Assembly (NCBI GenBank): GCA_965262565.1
Contig: CBDHFQ010000025.1
Span: 62,001 to 126,000 of the forward strand
DNA: 64,000 bases
Origin: CBDHFQ01 sp965262565
GTDB lineage: Bacteria > Bacteroidota > Bacteroidia > J057
Reading direction: 5' to 3'
Under the pieces are notes generated by a model that was not told the origin of the DNA, did not search any database, and worked only from the letters and a program-made list of their open reading frames with translations. Positions within the stretch are counted from its first letter, which is position 1; each line of letters starts with the position of its first letter. Of the stretch, positions 36,976-45,404 are shown piece by piece. The position numbers and the translations under genes are program-made.

Positions 36976-38001
36976 ATGGATATTTGGAACCTCATAGCTA
37001 AGAAATTCGCTGATCGATTGACTTCTGAGGAAGCCGAACGGTTAAGCCAATGGCTGGAGGCTGATGAATCTCACCGTATTCAGTTTAAGCAAGCAGAATA
37101 TCTGTGGAAATTGAAAAATAAATCCATAGATGTGGATGTACAACAGGATTGGAACAACCTCAGCGATCGTTTGGGCCTTTCGCAGTTAAAAGAGGAGGAA
37201 AAAACTCCAAATACTGACTATAAAGTACTTAAGAAAGAGCCTAATACTTTCGTGCCCAATAGCTTGAATCGATGGTATTATGGGCTTGCAGCAGTTATTA
37301 TCATGTTGGTGGGAATTGGGTATTGGATCATTGGAACAACCTCTAATAAACTAATTCATACAAACACAGATAATGAGGTTCGAATGGTTAACCTGCCTGA
37401 CGGAAGTAAAGTTTGGCTTAATGCTGGAACCTCACTGACCTATCCCGCAACCTTTAATAAGGAGCTAAGATCTCTTACGTTAGATGGCGAGGCTTATTTT
37501 GAGGTAGTGAGAAATGAAAAGGCGCCATTTACGATTTATTCTGGGGATGCTTATGTCAAAGTACTGGGTACTTCATTTCAAATGAAGGCTTATATTGATT
37601 CTGCTCAGGTAATAGTTAATGTATCCTCAGGTAAGGTAGCCTTAGGCAATGAACGTCAAACAGTTGAATTATCGGCTAGTAGGCGGGGGAAATATGACAG
37701 GAAATCTGGAACCCTGGAAAAAGAAGGAGCTTTTGATGAAAATACATTAGCCTGGAAGACACGGAGATTGGTTTTTAACGCTACCCCATTATCAGAAGTG
37801 GCTGGCCATATGGAAACCTATTTTATGGTGGATATATCCATTTCGCCTGAAGAAATGAGTCAATGTCTATACACAGGTACTTTTGAAGAGCCATCCTTAA
37901 CAGAAATGTTGACTGTAATAGGAGCTACTTTTAATTTGGAGATAAAACAAGAAGGAAAGAAAGTGATGTGGATGGGTAAAAGCTGTCAGCCGTCGAATTA
38001 A
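36976..38001 (+). CDS. FecR family anti-sigma factor
   Basis: 341 residues. A cytoplasmic sigma-binding region (about 1-90, with LTSEEAERLSQWLEADESHR) is followed by one transmembrane helix (about 97-117) and a periplasmic FecR domain (VNLPDGSKVWLNAGTSLTYPATFN, LDGEAYFEV, FTIYSGDAYVKVLGTSF) with a DUF4974-like C-terminus (VFNATPLSEVAGHMETYFMVDI). It would hold the sigma factor encoded 55 bases upstream and release it on contact with the receptor encoded directly downstream. Confidence 0.93.
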   Translation: MDIWNLIAKKFADRLTSEEAERLSQWLEADESHRIQFKQAEYLWKLKNKSIDVDVQQDWNNLSDRLGLSQLKEEEKTPNTDYKVLKKEPNTFVPNSLNRWYYGLAAVIIMLVGIGYWIIGTTSNKLIHTNTDNEVRMVNLPDGSKVWLNAGTSLTYPATFNKELRSLTLDGEAYFEVVRNEKAPFTIYSGDAYVKVLGTSFQMKAYIDSAQVIVNVSSGKVALGNERQTVELSASRRGKYDRKSGTLEKEGAFDENTLAWKTRRLVFNATPLSEVAGHMETYFMVDISISPEEMSQCLYTGTFEEPSLTEMLTVIGATFNLEIKQEGKKVMWMGKSCQPSN

Positions 38002-38008
38002 ATTGAAT

Positions 38009-40624
38009 ATGAGTAAACATTGGTTCATAGGTATACTGGTATATTCGATGGGTTTATTTGCCAATGGACAAACGCATGTAAATTGGTCCCAGGTGGTTCT
38101 TCACGATTATGAACAACTACCTGTTTCGACTATTCTCCAAGACTTATATGAGCGGTTTGATCTTCCATTATCTTTTGGAGGAAGTGATTTAATAATGGAG
38201 CGGACATTGACCATAAATGGAAATAATCGTCCTTTATCCTCTGTCTTTAAAGAGTTAATAAACAAGGGAAACCTTCGCTATGAAGTAGTGGAAGGACATT
38301 TGATCATTCATGCTTTACCTTCCCAACCAGATATCCCCAAAAGGCCACTGCTTCAGGTGATAGATGCTATATCGGGAGAATTTCTTGAAGGAGTTTATGT
38401 AAGGAATGAGGTAGATGATGCAGAAGGTACATTGACTGATTCATTAGGTCTGTGTTTTTGGGATAACCCGGCAACATTAACCAATCTGGTGATTTCACAC
38501 ATTGGCTTCCAATCTCAACACATCAGCTTAACACCAAAGGACTCATTTCCTTTGACAGTTTTGTTGGAACCTAACCCTTACACCTTTCCTGAGGTATGGA
38601 TAATGAACTTGGCTGATGATCAACCTGCTACTCCTCCTTTCACTACTCTTAGCGCTATTTCTTTCAACCTTCAGCAGTCATCCCATTTTCCTGCAAGTTT
38701 TTCTGATATATCCAGGGTAGTAATGAATTATGCAGGAATTACGCATGAAACGGATATTATGAATCAGTTAGTGGTGAGGGGGCATTCTCCTAAAGGAATA
38801 CAATGGCATTTAGATGGAGTAGAAATACCCAATCCCAATCATTTTGCCGAAGCAGGAGCTGGGGGGGGAGGGATAAATGCAATAAGTAGCCAATTATTGG
38901 AACAGGTAGATTTCTTACATGGTGCTTTTCCTGCTCAATATGGTAATCTCACCTCAGGGGCGTTCAATTTACAACTTCGGCGAGGAAGTACTGATAGAAC
39001 ACATCACCGATTGTCTCTGGGATTATTATCTAACGAATTTACTACAGAAGGACCTTTTAAGAAAGGAGGTAAGGCATCATATATTGCTAATCTAAGGCTT
39101 GCTTCTTTTAGTTTACTTGACGATCTGGGAATCAATCCTTTAGGAGAAGTGGAGCCTCCATCATTTCAGGACCTTGCCATCTACCTCAATTTTCCTTCGT
39201 CAAAATGGGGGAACCTTTCTTTGTTTGGGTTAACTGCTACGAGTCATTCACGAGAATGGAATGCAGTGCCCTATACAAAGGAATTAGATGGAACTAGCCA
39301 CAATTGGCGAAATAAAAATGATTACTTTTTAAGCTTATGGCAGTTAACCCATAAGAAAACTTTGGGAGATAATTGGTTAATCAAAAATACACTCAGTTTA
39401 GCCATGAATAGTCAGGTTTACCAAGAAGATAGCCTCGATAGTGTAGGGGAGGTGCAACCAATTGGCGATCATAATATACATCTTTCTACCCTGGTTTTAG
39501 CAACCACTTTAAACTACTATGCTCAGGCTAATTGGCGTTTACAGTCAGGAGTCTCATTTATTCATCAACCATTTGATTTTGATATTCAAGACATAGATGT
39601 TGGGTTTACACATAGGACATCCTACATAGATGCGCAAGGAAGTACTTATCGAATATCGGGATATACTCAAGCCGAGTTACAGTTGATACCTAGATGGACA
39701 TTTGTTCCAGGAATTCATATGATCCACTATGGCCAGAGCCTACAAACTTTTTTGGAACCAAGGCTGGGGCTTAGGTGGAAATTAAAGAAGAACCAATGGG
39801 TAAGTTTTGGAGCGGGATTGTTCAGTAAAATGGAGCCTCTTGCTCAGCATTTTTTACAAACCTATGATGACAAAGGAGAATTTTCTTTACCTAATGAACA
39901 TTTGGGAGTAACTCGGTCCTGGCAGATGATGTTAGGATACGAACGTCAGCTCTCTTCTTATCTTCAACTAAAATTGGAAGCTTATTATCATCGATTATTT
40001 GATATTCCTGTTAGTAACGAAGGAGATTTGGTACTTAGCTCTCTCAATGCGTCAAATGCCTTTATTATATCTCCAATTCAGGGAGTAGTACCATTAGAAA
40101 ACAATGGTAATGGGAAAAATTACGGGATTGATGTTACCCTCGATGGCAAATTCTCATCAGCTTTCATGTTAGCAACACTCTCAATATATCAAGCGAAATT
40201 TAATTTAGGAAGAGGTCCTTATTTGAATAGTCGTTTTAATGGGAATTTTGCCAGCTCTCTTAAGATAGGAAAGGAATTTACTTTGGGTCGAAACAATGTA
40301 TTATTGTCGATGACGGTATTTTGGAATGGTGGCCAGAGATATACGCCTATTGATTTATCTTCTTCCAGATTATTCGGCACATATATAGAGGATAAAAGTC
40401 AAATCTTCACTTCCAGGGTACCTGCCTATTTAAGATGGGATAGTTCAGCCAGATGGGAACGGAAGACTAAAAAAGGAGTACAAGCGTTAACAGTTGATAT
40501 TCAAAATATGACCAATCATCGTAATATACTGAATATGGGGGGATACAATCAACATGCACAAGATTATTTTTATACCTATCACAGTGGCTTGTTACCCGTA
40601 CTGAGTTATGAATGGAAGTGGTAA
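38009..40624 (+). CDS. TonB-dependent receptor with N-terminal STN signalling domain (FecA-like)
   Basis: About 871 residues. I start at the ATG at 38009 (MSKHWFIGILVYSMG, signal peptide to NGQ); a TTG two codons upstream is possible. Order: secretin/TonB N-terminal (STN) domain (about 30-105, LPVSTILQDLYERF), a carboxypeptidase-like beta domain (about 110-195), plug (QLVVRGHSPKGIQWHLDGVE, HGAFPAQYGNLTSG), and the 22-strand barrel to the end (SYEWKW). The STN domain signals to the FecR-like protein upstream. No SusD partner follows, so it is more FecA-like than SusC-like. The ligand is unknown. Confidence 0.9.
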   Translation: MSKHWFIGILVYSMGLFANGQTHVNWSQVVLHDYEQLPVSTILQDLYERFDLPLSFGGSDLIMERTLTINGNNRPLSSVFKELINKGNLRYEVVEGHLIIHALPSQPDIPKRPLLQVIDAISGEFLEGVYVRNEVDDAEGTLTDSLGLCFWDNPATLTNLVISHIGFQSQHISLTPKDSFPLTVLLEPNPYTFPEVWIMNLADDQPATPPFTTLSAISFNLQQSSHFPASFSDISRVVMNYAGITHETDIMNQLVVRGHSPKGIQWHLDGVEIPNPNHFAEAGAGGGGINAISSQLLEQVDFLHGAFPAQYGNLTSGAFNLQLRRGSTDRTHHRLSLGLLSNEFTTEGPFKKGGKASYIANLRLASFSLLDDLGINPLGEVEPPSFQDLAIYLNFPSSKWGNLSLFGLTATSHSREWNAVPYTKELDGTSHNWRNKNDYFLSLWQLTHKKTLGDNWLIKNTLSLAMNSQVYQEDSLDSVGEVQPIGDHNIHLSTLVLATTLNYYAQANWRLQSGVSFIHQPFDFDIQDIDVGFTHRTSYIDAQGSTYRISGYTQAELQLIPRWTFVPGIHMIHYGQSLQTFLEPRLGLRWKLKKNQWVSFGAGLFSKMEPLAQHFLQTYDDKGEFSLPNEHLGVTRSWQMMLGYERQLSSYLQLKLEAYYHRLFDIPVSNEGDLVLSSLNASNAFIISPIQGVVPLENNGNGKNYGIDVTLDGKFSSAFMLATLSIYQAKFNLGRGPYLNSRFNGNFASSLKIGKEFTLGRNNVLLSMTVFWNGGQRYTPIDLSSSRLFGTYIEDKSQIFTSRVPAYLRWDSSARWERKTKKGVQALTVDIQNMTNHRNILNMGGYNQHAQDYFYTYHSGLLPVLSYEWKW

Positions 40625-40641
40625 GAGGTTCGGTGGAAAAA

Positions 40642-40672
40642 GGCTAGCCTCACCATTTTTATGTAGCTAGCC
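40642..40672. terminator. Hairpin between convergent TonB receptor and DUF2267 genes
   Basis: GGCTAGC (40642-40648) and GCTAGCC (40666-40672) form a perfect seven-base stem with a 17-base T-rich loop. Flanking AAGAG and CTCTT may extend it. It lies between two convergent genes and is a plausible terminator, without a strong T-run. Confidence 0.4.
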
Positions 40673-40715
40673 CTCTTCGATATCAGCTTGTTTCCTCTGG
40701 AATAATCATAATTTG

Positions 40716-41162
40716 TTAAGCTGGTTGTTTGAGCGCGCCAGAATTTCTTAATCCCGAAGGAAATAAGTCATACATTTTCTTCATTTGGCTACTAGATACA
40801 TACCAATTGATGACTCGAAGAACGGAGTGGATAGAGTAGATAGCATTTTGTCGATTTTTTACATCAATCAGATAAGTTCCGTAATGCTGGATCTCTTGAA
40901 TGAGATCGTCCATGTTCTCAAGATTTTTAGGAGCCTGATCCTCCACTTCCCAGCCATTCAAAAATATCGTTTTTAAGGAGTAAGGTAATAACTTAAATAG
41001 CTGGGTAGCTCTTTCAAACCCCAATCTTCTTCGCAATCCGAAAAGAACCGTTTTCAATACGTGTCCGGCTCTGTCCAAATCGCCGGGGCAACCTAACTCA
41101 TCAGCTAGGTAGGTTAGGATTTCCTCGCCCTCTTGTTGGTATTTTCCGAATGCAAGTTTCAT
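40716..41162 (-). CDS. DUF2267 domain protein
   Basis: 148 residues, soluble and mostly helical. The block RAGHVLKTVLFGLRRRLGFE, then ATQLFKLLPYSLKTIFLNGWE, is the characteristic DUF2267 arrangement (a helical repeat domain of unknown function, often seen in stress-related contexts). The C-terminal half (YGTYLIDVKNRQNAIYSIHS...) may be a degenerate second repeat. Monocistronic; no partner gene. Confidence 0.8.
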   Translation of the reverse strand: MKLAFGKYQQEGEEILTYLADELGCPGDLDRAGHVLKTVLFGLRRRLGFERATQLFKLLPYSLKTIFLNGWEVEDQAPKNLENMDDLIQEIQHYGTYLIDVKNRQNAIYSIHSVLRVINWYVSSSQMKKMYDLFPSGLRNSGALKQPA

Positions 41163-41526
41163 ACGCTTATCACTTTAATAGTAGTTTCAATTTGATAATG
41201 AAAAAGTATTACGCTTATTTCATATGAAAATATTATTATGTCTTAATTATTTCAATGTATATGAATTTCTGAAATATCGAGGAAATAGGGAATGACTTAG
41301 AGCAGCTATGATGATGTTTTAGATAAACACTTTACAGTATAAATTGAAATAAAGGAAGATATTTAGGTAGTTTCCTACTTAACTGGATTTTTTGCCTACC
41401 AGCCAGTTTTTGTAACTATTCTCATTCACTTCACTGTTCAAGATCATTTATGGGAGTCTATTTTAAGAGTAAATTAAATAAGCATATGATAATTAGCATA
41501 TTGTGTAACCTTTTAATAGCCACACC
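41163..41526. other. Gene-free stretch between the DUF2267 and CrtI-like genes
   Basis: About 360 AT-rich bases between divergent genes. Presumably carries both promoters. I see no RNA gene, repeat or convincing small frame. Confidence 0.5.
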
Positions 41527-43008
41527 ATGAAAAATAAAGACATTATCATCATCGGCGGGGGCATTGCAGGAATAAGTGCCGGAATTTACGCCCAGAAAAA
41601 TGGATGGAACACGACTATATTTGAGATGCATGAAAGATTGGGAGGTCAATTAACTTCATGGGATAGAAATGGATATCGATTTGATTATTGTTTGCATTGG
41701 TTAGTCGGAACAGACCATGGAGTGTATCATGATATATGGAAAGAAGTAGGTGCTATCACTCCTGAGGTGGAAATAGTAAATCATCGGATCTTTATGAAGA
41801 TGGAGGATGAGAGATATGGGGAATTTTTTATTTACAATGATCTTGACGAATGGGAGTCCTATTTGATAGACATGGCACCAGAGGATCGACATGGAATTGA
41901 AAAATTATGTAAAATGATGCGAAAAAGTGATCATTTGGATGCTTTCGAACATCCACCTGAGATGAGGTCCTTTTTTGATTATATAAAGGCATTTGTTCAT
42001 ATGGGAAGCTTTTTTACCATATTATTGAAGTATGGTAAGCGAACTGGGAAGGAGCTTTTCGATGATCTGGGAATCAACAATCGCAGACTAAGATATTTTA
42101 TAGATAAGTTTTTTGGGGGAAAAGACTTTTCTGCATTAGGCTTCTTGATGATGCTTGGATGGGCGCATGCTAACAATGCTGGTTATCTTAAAGGAGGATC
42201 AAAGGCTATGGCGGATAGAATGACTCAAAAATTTTGCTCATTAGGCGGCAAAATAAGAGCACATGCTAAAGTGAAGCATATTATTGTGGATAATAATAGA
42301 GCTGTAGGAGTGAAATTAGCAAATGAGGAAGAGTTTTTTGCAGATCATATAATAGGAGCCTGTGATGGGCATAGCTTGATTTTCGATATGTTAAAAGGGA
42401 AGTATGTAAATGAAAAACTTAAGGAAGCTTACAGTAATTGGGAATTATTCACTCCGCTCGTGCTAATAGGCTTTGGGATTAATGATCATATTATTTCTGA
42501 AGCGCATAATACTACTTATATAAAAGATGGTCTTTCCTTTGGTTCGACAAAAACGAATGCTTACAGTATCATGAACCGTTCTATGTATGATCCTCATTTT
42601 GCCCCTAAAGGAAAGACGGTATTATTAATGCAATTTGAATCTCCATGGGAAAATTGGGTAACCTTAAGTGGGATGGCCTATTTAGAAGAAAAAAGAGCTA
42701 TTCGAAAAGTAGCTGTTGAGTTATTAGAAGAGCAATATCCAGGTATCTCAGAAGATATTGAGGTGATCGACATTGCCACACCATTGACCACTGTTAGATA
42801 TACAGGTGTATGGAAAGGAGCTTATGAGGGATTTATGCCAACGAAAGAAGTGCTTAATGGGTTACCTCTGAAACTTCCGGGCTTAGATGGGTTCACAATG
42901 ATCGGACAATGGCTCTTCCCAGGCGGAGGCCTGCCTCCATCTGCTCAATCAGGAAAATGGGCCATACAAATGTTGATGAAGGAAGAGAAGTTGGCTTTTT
43001 CTTCTTAG
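41527..43008 (+). CDS. FAD-dependent oxidoreductase, phytoene desaturase (CrtI)-like
   Basis: 493 residues. The N-terminal Rossmann motif IIIIGGGIAGISAGIYAQK and the following acidic residue (FEMHERLGGQLTS) bind FAD; the C-terminal FAD block is FTMIGQWLFPGGGLPPSAQSG. This layout is that of CrtI-like and related amino-oxidase-fold desaturases/isomerases. No other carotenoid gene is nearby, and the family includes many enzymes of unknown substrate, so the reaction is left open. Cytoplasmic or membrane-peripheral. Monocistronic. Confidence 0.88.
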   Translation: MKNKDIIIIGGGIAGISAGIYAQKNGWNTTIFEMHERLGGQLTSWDRNGYRFDYCLHWLVGTDHGVYHDIWKEVGAITPEVEIVNHRIFMKMEDERYGEFFIYNDLDEWESYLIDMAPEDRHGIEKLCKMMRKSDHLDAFEHPPEMRSFFDYIKAFVHMGSFFTILLKYGKRTGKELFDDLGINNRRLRYFIDKFFGGKDFSALGFLMMLGWAHANNAGYLKGGSKAMADRMTQKFCSLGGKIRAHAKVKHIIVDNNRAVGVKLANEEEFFADHIIGACDGHSLIFDMLKGKYVNEKLKEAYSNWELFTPLVLIGFGINDHIISEAHNTTYIKDGLSFGSTKTNAYSIMNRSMYDPHFAPKGKTVLLMQFESPWENWVTLSGMAYLEEKRAIRKVAVELLEEQYPGISEDIEVIDIATPLTTVRYTGVWKGAYEGFMPTKEVLNGLPLKLPGLDGFTMIGQWLFPGGGLPPSAQSGKWAIQMLMKEEKLAFSS

Positions 43009-43081
43009 GTCAATGATCAGGCTAAGTGTTTTATCAATGGACCGTTAGTGAATTGAGTGATTCGAAGATATGAGCTGCTGA

Positions 43082-43966
43082 TTATAGTTTTTTGAGAATT
43101 TTTGCTGCTTTCAAAGCAAATGGGTGGGATTTATCATGACTAATTTTTGATAAGATCTCTTGAAAAGAAGTAGAAGATGTTCCTTCTGTTTTCAAATACA
43201 TAAGACCTAAGTAAAATTCTACTTTATAACCAAGCATATCTACAGGTGCTTTTAATGTATTGAGTCGTTGGAACTGAATTAATGCTTCTTTGTCTTTTTT
43301 TGCCTTTACGAAAGCTATAGCTGCATCGTACATAATCCAGTATTGGAATGCAGGAGAAAAACTAAGGCTGTCATATGTTTGAAAGAGGCCTAGAAATCCA
43401 TTTGCCGCAGAAAGGTAATTCCCCGATTTATAAGATTGTTCTAACTCAGTTAATTCCTGAAATAATTTTGGCGGATAGTTCAAGGAGTCTATGAGAAATG
43501 TTTTGACACTGGCACCTTTATTATTACCTCTAACACTTTCAGGATTAATTCTATGCGAAGCACTATCAGTCTTTACTAATGCTACGATGGCCAGATGAAT
43601 GTCGATAGGTGCTGGTTTGAATGCCTCATTAAACAACTGCTGCTCATCAGATTGTTTAAAAAGAAGAAAGAAACCTATTAAAAAGATACTTGCCGCGATA
43701 CTCAAGATCAGCGGAAGAGGATATTTTCGAATCGGTTTAGTAAGTAAGCCCTCTGATTTGTGTTCGACTAGTTCATGTATTTCCCTGAAATATTGTTCTT
43801 TTTTCATCAACGCTAGTTGAGGAATCATGGCCGCCTGTATTCTGGCAGTAGCTTCCAATTCAGGATTGTTTTTGAGTTCCTGGAGGAAAATCTCTAGCGC
43901 CTCTCCCTGTAGTTCTCCGAGAAGATATTTATCTAATTGATCTTGTAATTGAATTGGAAGTCCCAT
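43082..43966 (-). CDS. Membrane-anchored protein, probable anti-sigma partner
   Basis: 294 residues. The N-terminal 85 residues are helical with a zinc-less anti-sigma look (LDKYLLGELQGEALEIFLQE, NNPELEATARIQAAM). One transmembrane helix follows (about 90-108, PLILSIAASIFLIGFFLLF), and then a helical, TPR-like periplasmic part (LFQELTELEQSYKSGNYLSA, AFVKAKKDKEALIQFQRL). It begins 17 bases after the sigma factor gene upstream on the same strand, so it is most likely its regulator. No named family is recognised with certainty. Confidence 0.75.
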   Translation of the reverse strand: MGLPIQLQDQLDKYLLGELQGEALEIFLQELKNNPELEATARIQAAMIPQLALMKKEQYFREIHELVEHKSEGLLTKPIRKYPLPLILSIAASIFLIGFFLLFKQSDEQQLFNEAFKPAPIDIHLAIVALVKTDSASHRINPESVRGNNKGASVKTFLIDSLNYPPKLFQELTELEQSYKSGNYLSAANGFLGLFQTYDSLSFSPAFQYWIMYDAAIAFVKAKKDKEALIQFQRLNTLKAPVDMLGYKVEFYLGLMYLKTEGTSSTSFQEILSKISHDKSHPFALKAAKILKKL

Positions 43967-43983
43967 GAACGCTTAAATTAGGT

Positions 43984-44601
43984 TTAAATGTATTGGCGAA
44001 CACACTTTCTTAGGTGTTCTAAACATCTGTGTTTTTGGGCTTTTAATTTGTTTACTTCTGATGGGCTTGCATTTATGATCTCTCCATCATATTGATTATT
44101 GGTATAAGAAGCCTCTATAGACTCTCCCAGTATTTCAGCATAACTCATTTTTTCGAAATAAAACTTCTTTAATAGATCTATACATTTTTCTTTTAATGAA
44201 TGAAGACATTTTTTTACCACCAATTCTAAATATTCAGCTTCCACCTTATCTTCTTGAAGCTGGATTTCATTAGATTCTATGATGGTTGGATAAGCATTTA
44301 TTCGGATGTTAGCTCTCTTCTCATATGATTTTCTCCTTAATTCATTTTTCCAAATATTTTTTGCTGTATTCATCAAATACGAACCAATGGATCCGCCAGG
44401 TTTATACCTGGTATATAAAATAGATATTGCTTGAATAAAAACGTCTTTCACATCTTCAATACCACCACCATTTTTTAAAACGTAATACTTCACGTTCTCA
44501 TACTCTTTTTCATATAAATACTGGTATGCCTTTTCTTGCCTCTTTCGGTCTTTTGATCTAAGATGCTCAATCACCCAAGCCCCTTCCTTCAAAAGCTTCA
44601 T
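43984..44601 (-). CDS. RNA polymerase sigma-70 family (ECF-like) factor
   Basis: 205 residues. Region 2 is visible (EDVKDVFIQAISILYTRYKPG, then SYLMNTAKNIWKNELRRKSYEKR), and a shortened region 4 (LHSLKEKCIDLLKKFYFEKM, then AEILGESIEASYTNNQ ... VNKLKAQKHRCLEHLRK). Region 4 carries an insertion between the helix-turn-helix parts, so it is divergent. The downstream membrane-anchored gene is the probable anti-sigma. Its regulon is unknown. Confidence 0.82.
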   Translation of the reverse strand: MKLLKEGAWVIEHLRSKDRKRQEKAYQYLYEKEYENVKYYVLKNGGGIEDVKDVFIQAISILYTRYKPGGSIGSYLMNTAKNIWKNELRRKSYEKRANIRINAYPTIIESNEIQLQEDKVEAEYLELVVKKCLHSLKEKCIDLLKKFYFEKMSYAEILGESIEASYTNNQYDGEIINASPSEVNKLKAQKHRCLEHLRKCVRQYI

Positions 44602-44971
44602 TTATATATAGCATTATTGATGATAAGTTATGAAAACTACCATTTTTATTTGAATAGGACAATGGATGCCCCATCTGTTCTGGAAGATGATCTGCTCATG
44701 TTCCCAATAGGCAGTAGTATAAAAAAATGGGATGAATACTTAGTAAACTAAGCTTACTATCCTATGTGGTGATGGTACTGCTGTCCTCAATTGAAAATAT
44801 TATTTCTATAAAAAATTTTATAAAAAAACATAACCTTTCAGATCCAAAGGTATGTGTAAAAGGAATATTATTATTTCACTTCAGATACATAATTTAAATG
44901 GCAAATCAATGTTATTGTATGATTTCTGAGGTGGAGATAAACTTCTATCACATTCATTAACTCTTAAGCAT
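44602..44971. other. Gene-free stretch upstream of the small HTH gene
   Basis: About 370 AT-rich bases between divergent genes. A short frame that overlaps the sigma factor start extends into it but has no recognisable content. No RNA gene or strong hairpin seen. Confidence 0.45.
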
Positions 44972-45223
44972 ATGTCGCTCGCTTCATATATTCATCGTAT
45001 TGAGCAGTTGGATCAACTTATTCGACTTAAATCTACCGGCTCTCCTAAACAATTGGCAGCTAAATTAGGCATTTCAGAAAGAGCGTGGTACCAGTTGAGA
45101 GAAGAACTAGTCCATGAGTTTGGGTTTCCTATATCGTATTGTCGAAGAAACCGAACTTATTACTACGCAATAAAAGAATTTAGATTCTATGGATTAGGCT
45201 TGACAAAAAGTCATTCAAACTAA
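44972..45223 (+). CDS. Small helix-turn-helix protein
   Basis: 83 residues. The middle (SPKQLAAKLGISERAWYQLREEL, where QLAAKLGIS is the turn) is a clear helix-turn-helix, followed by a short wing-like beta segment (GFPISYCRRNRTYYYA). No effector domain is present. Such small HTH proteins act as local repressors or accessory regulators; the target is unknown. It lies between a sigma/anti-sigma pair and a nucleotidyl cyclase, about 3.6 kb before the lanthipeptide locus. Confidence 0.75.
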   Translation: MSLASYIHRIEQLDQLIRLKSTGSPKQLAAKLGISERAWYQLREELVHEFGFPISYCRRNRTYYYAIKEFRFYGLGLTKSHSN

Positions 45224-45404
45224 TATTTACACAGAAGCTTAATCCCTCAGCTTTAACTACCCTGAAGGGTACATAGCATATTCACATTAATCTCTAAATG
45301 AGTTAATACATCCGCCAGTCATTAGTGAGTAGAGATCTGATTCATTGAAAACATAAGAACAATTGTATATAATTTTATCGCTCTATGCCTTTTTGATCTT
45401 TACC

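Noticed and set aside
44563..44751. A 62-residue + strand frame that overlaps the sigma factor start
   Set aside because: The first part is antisense to the sigma gene and the rest shows no recognisable content.
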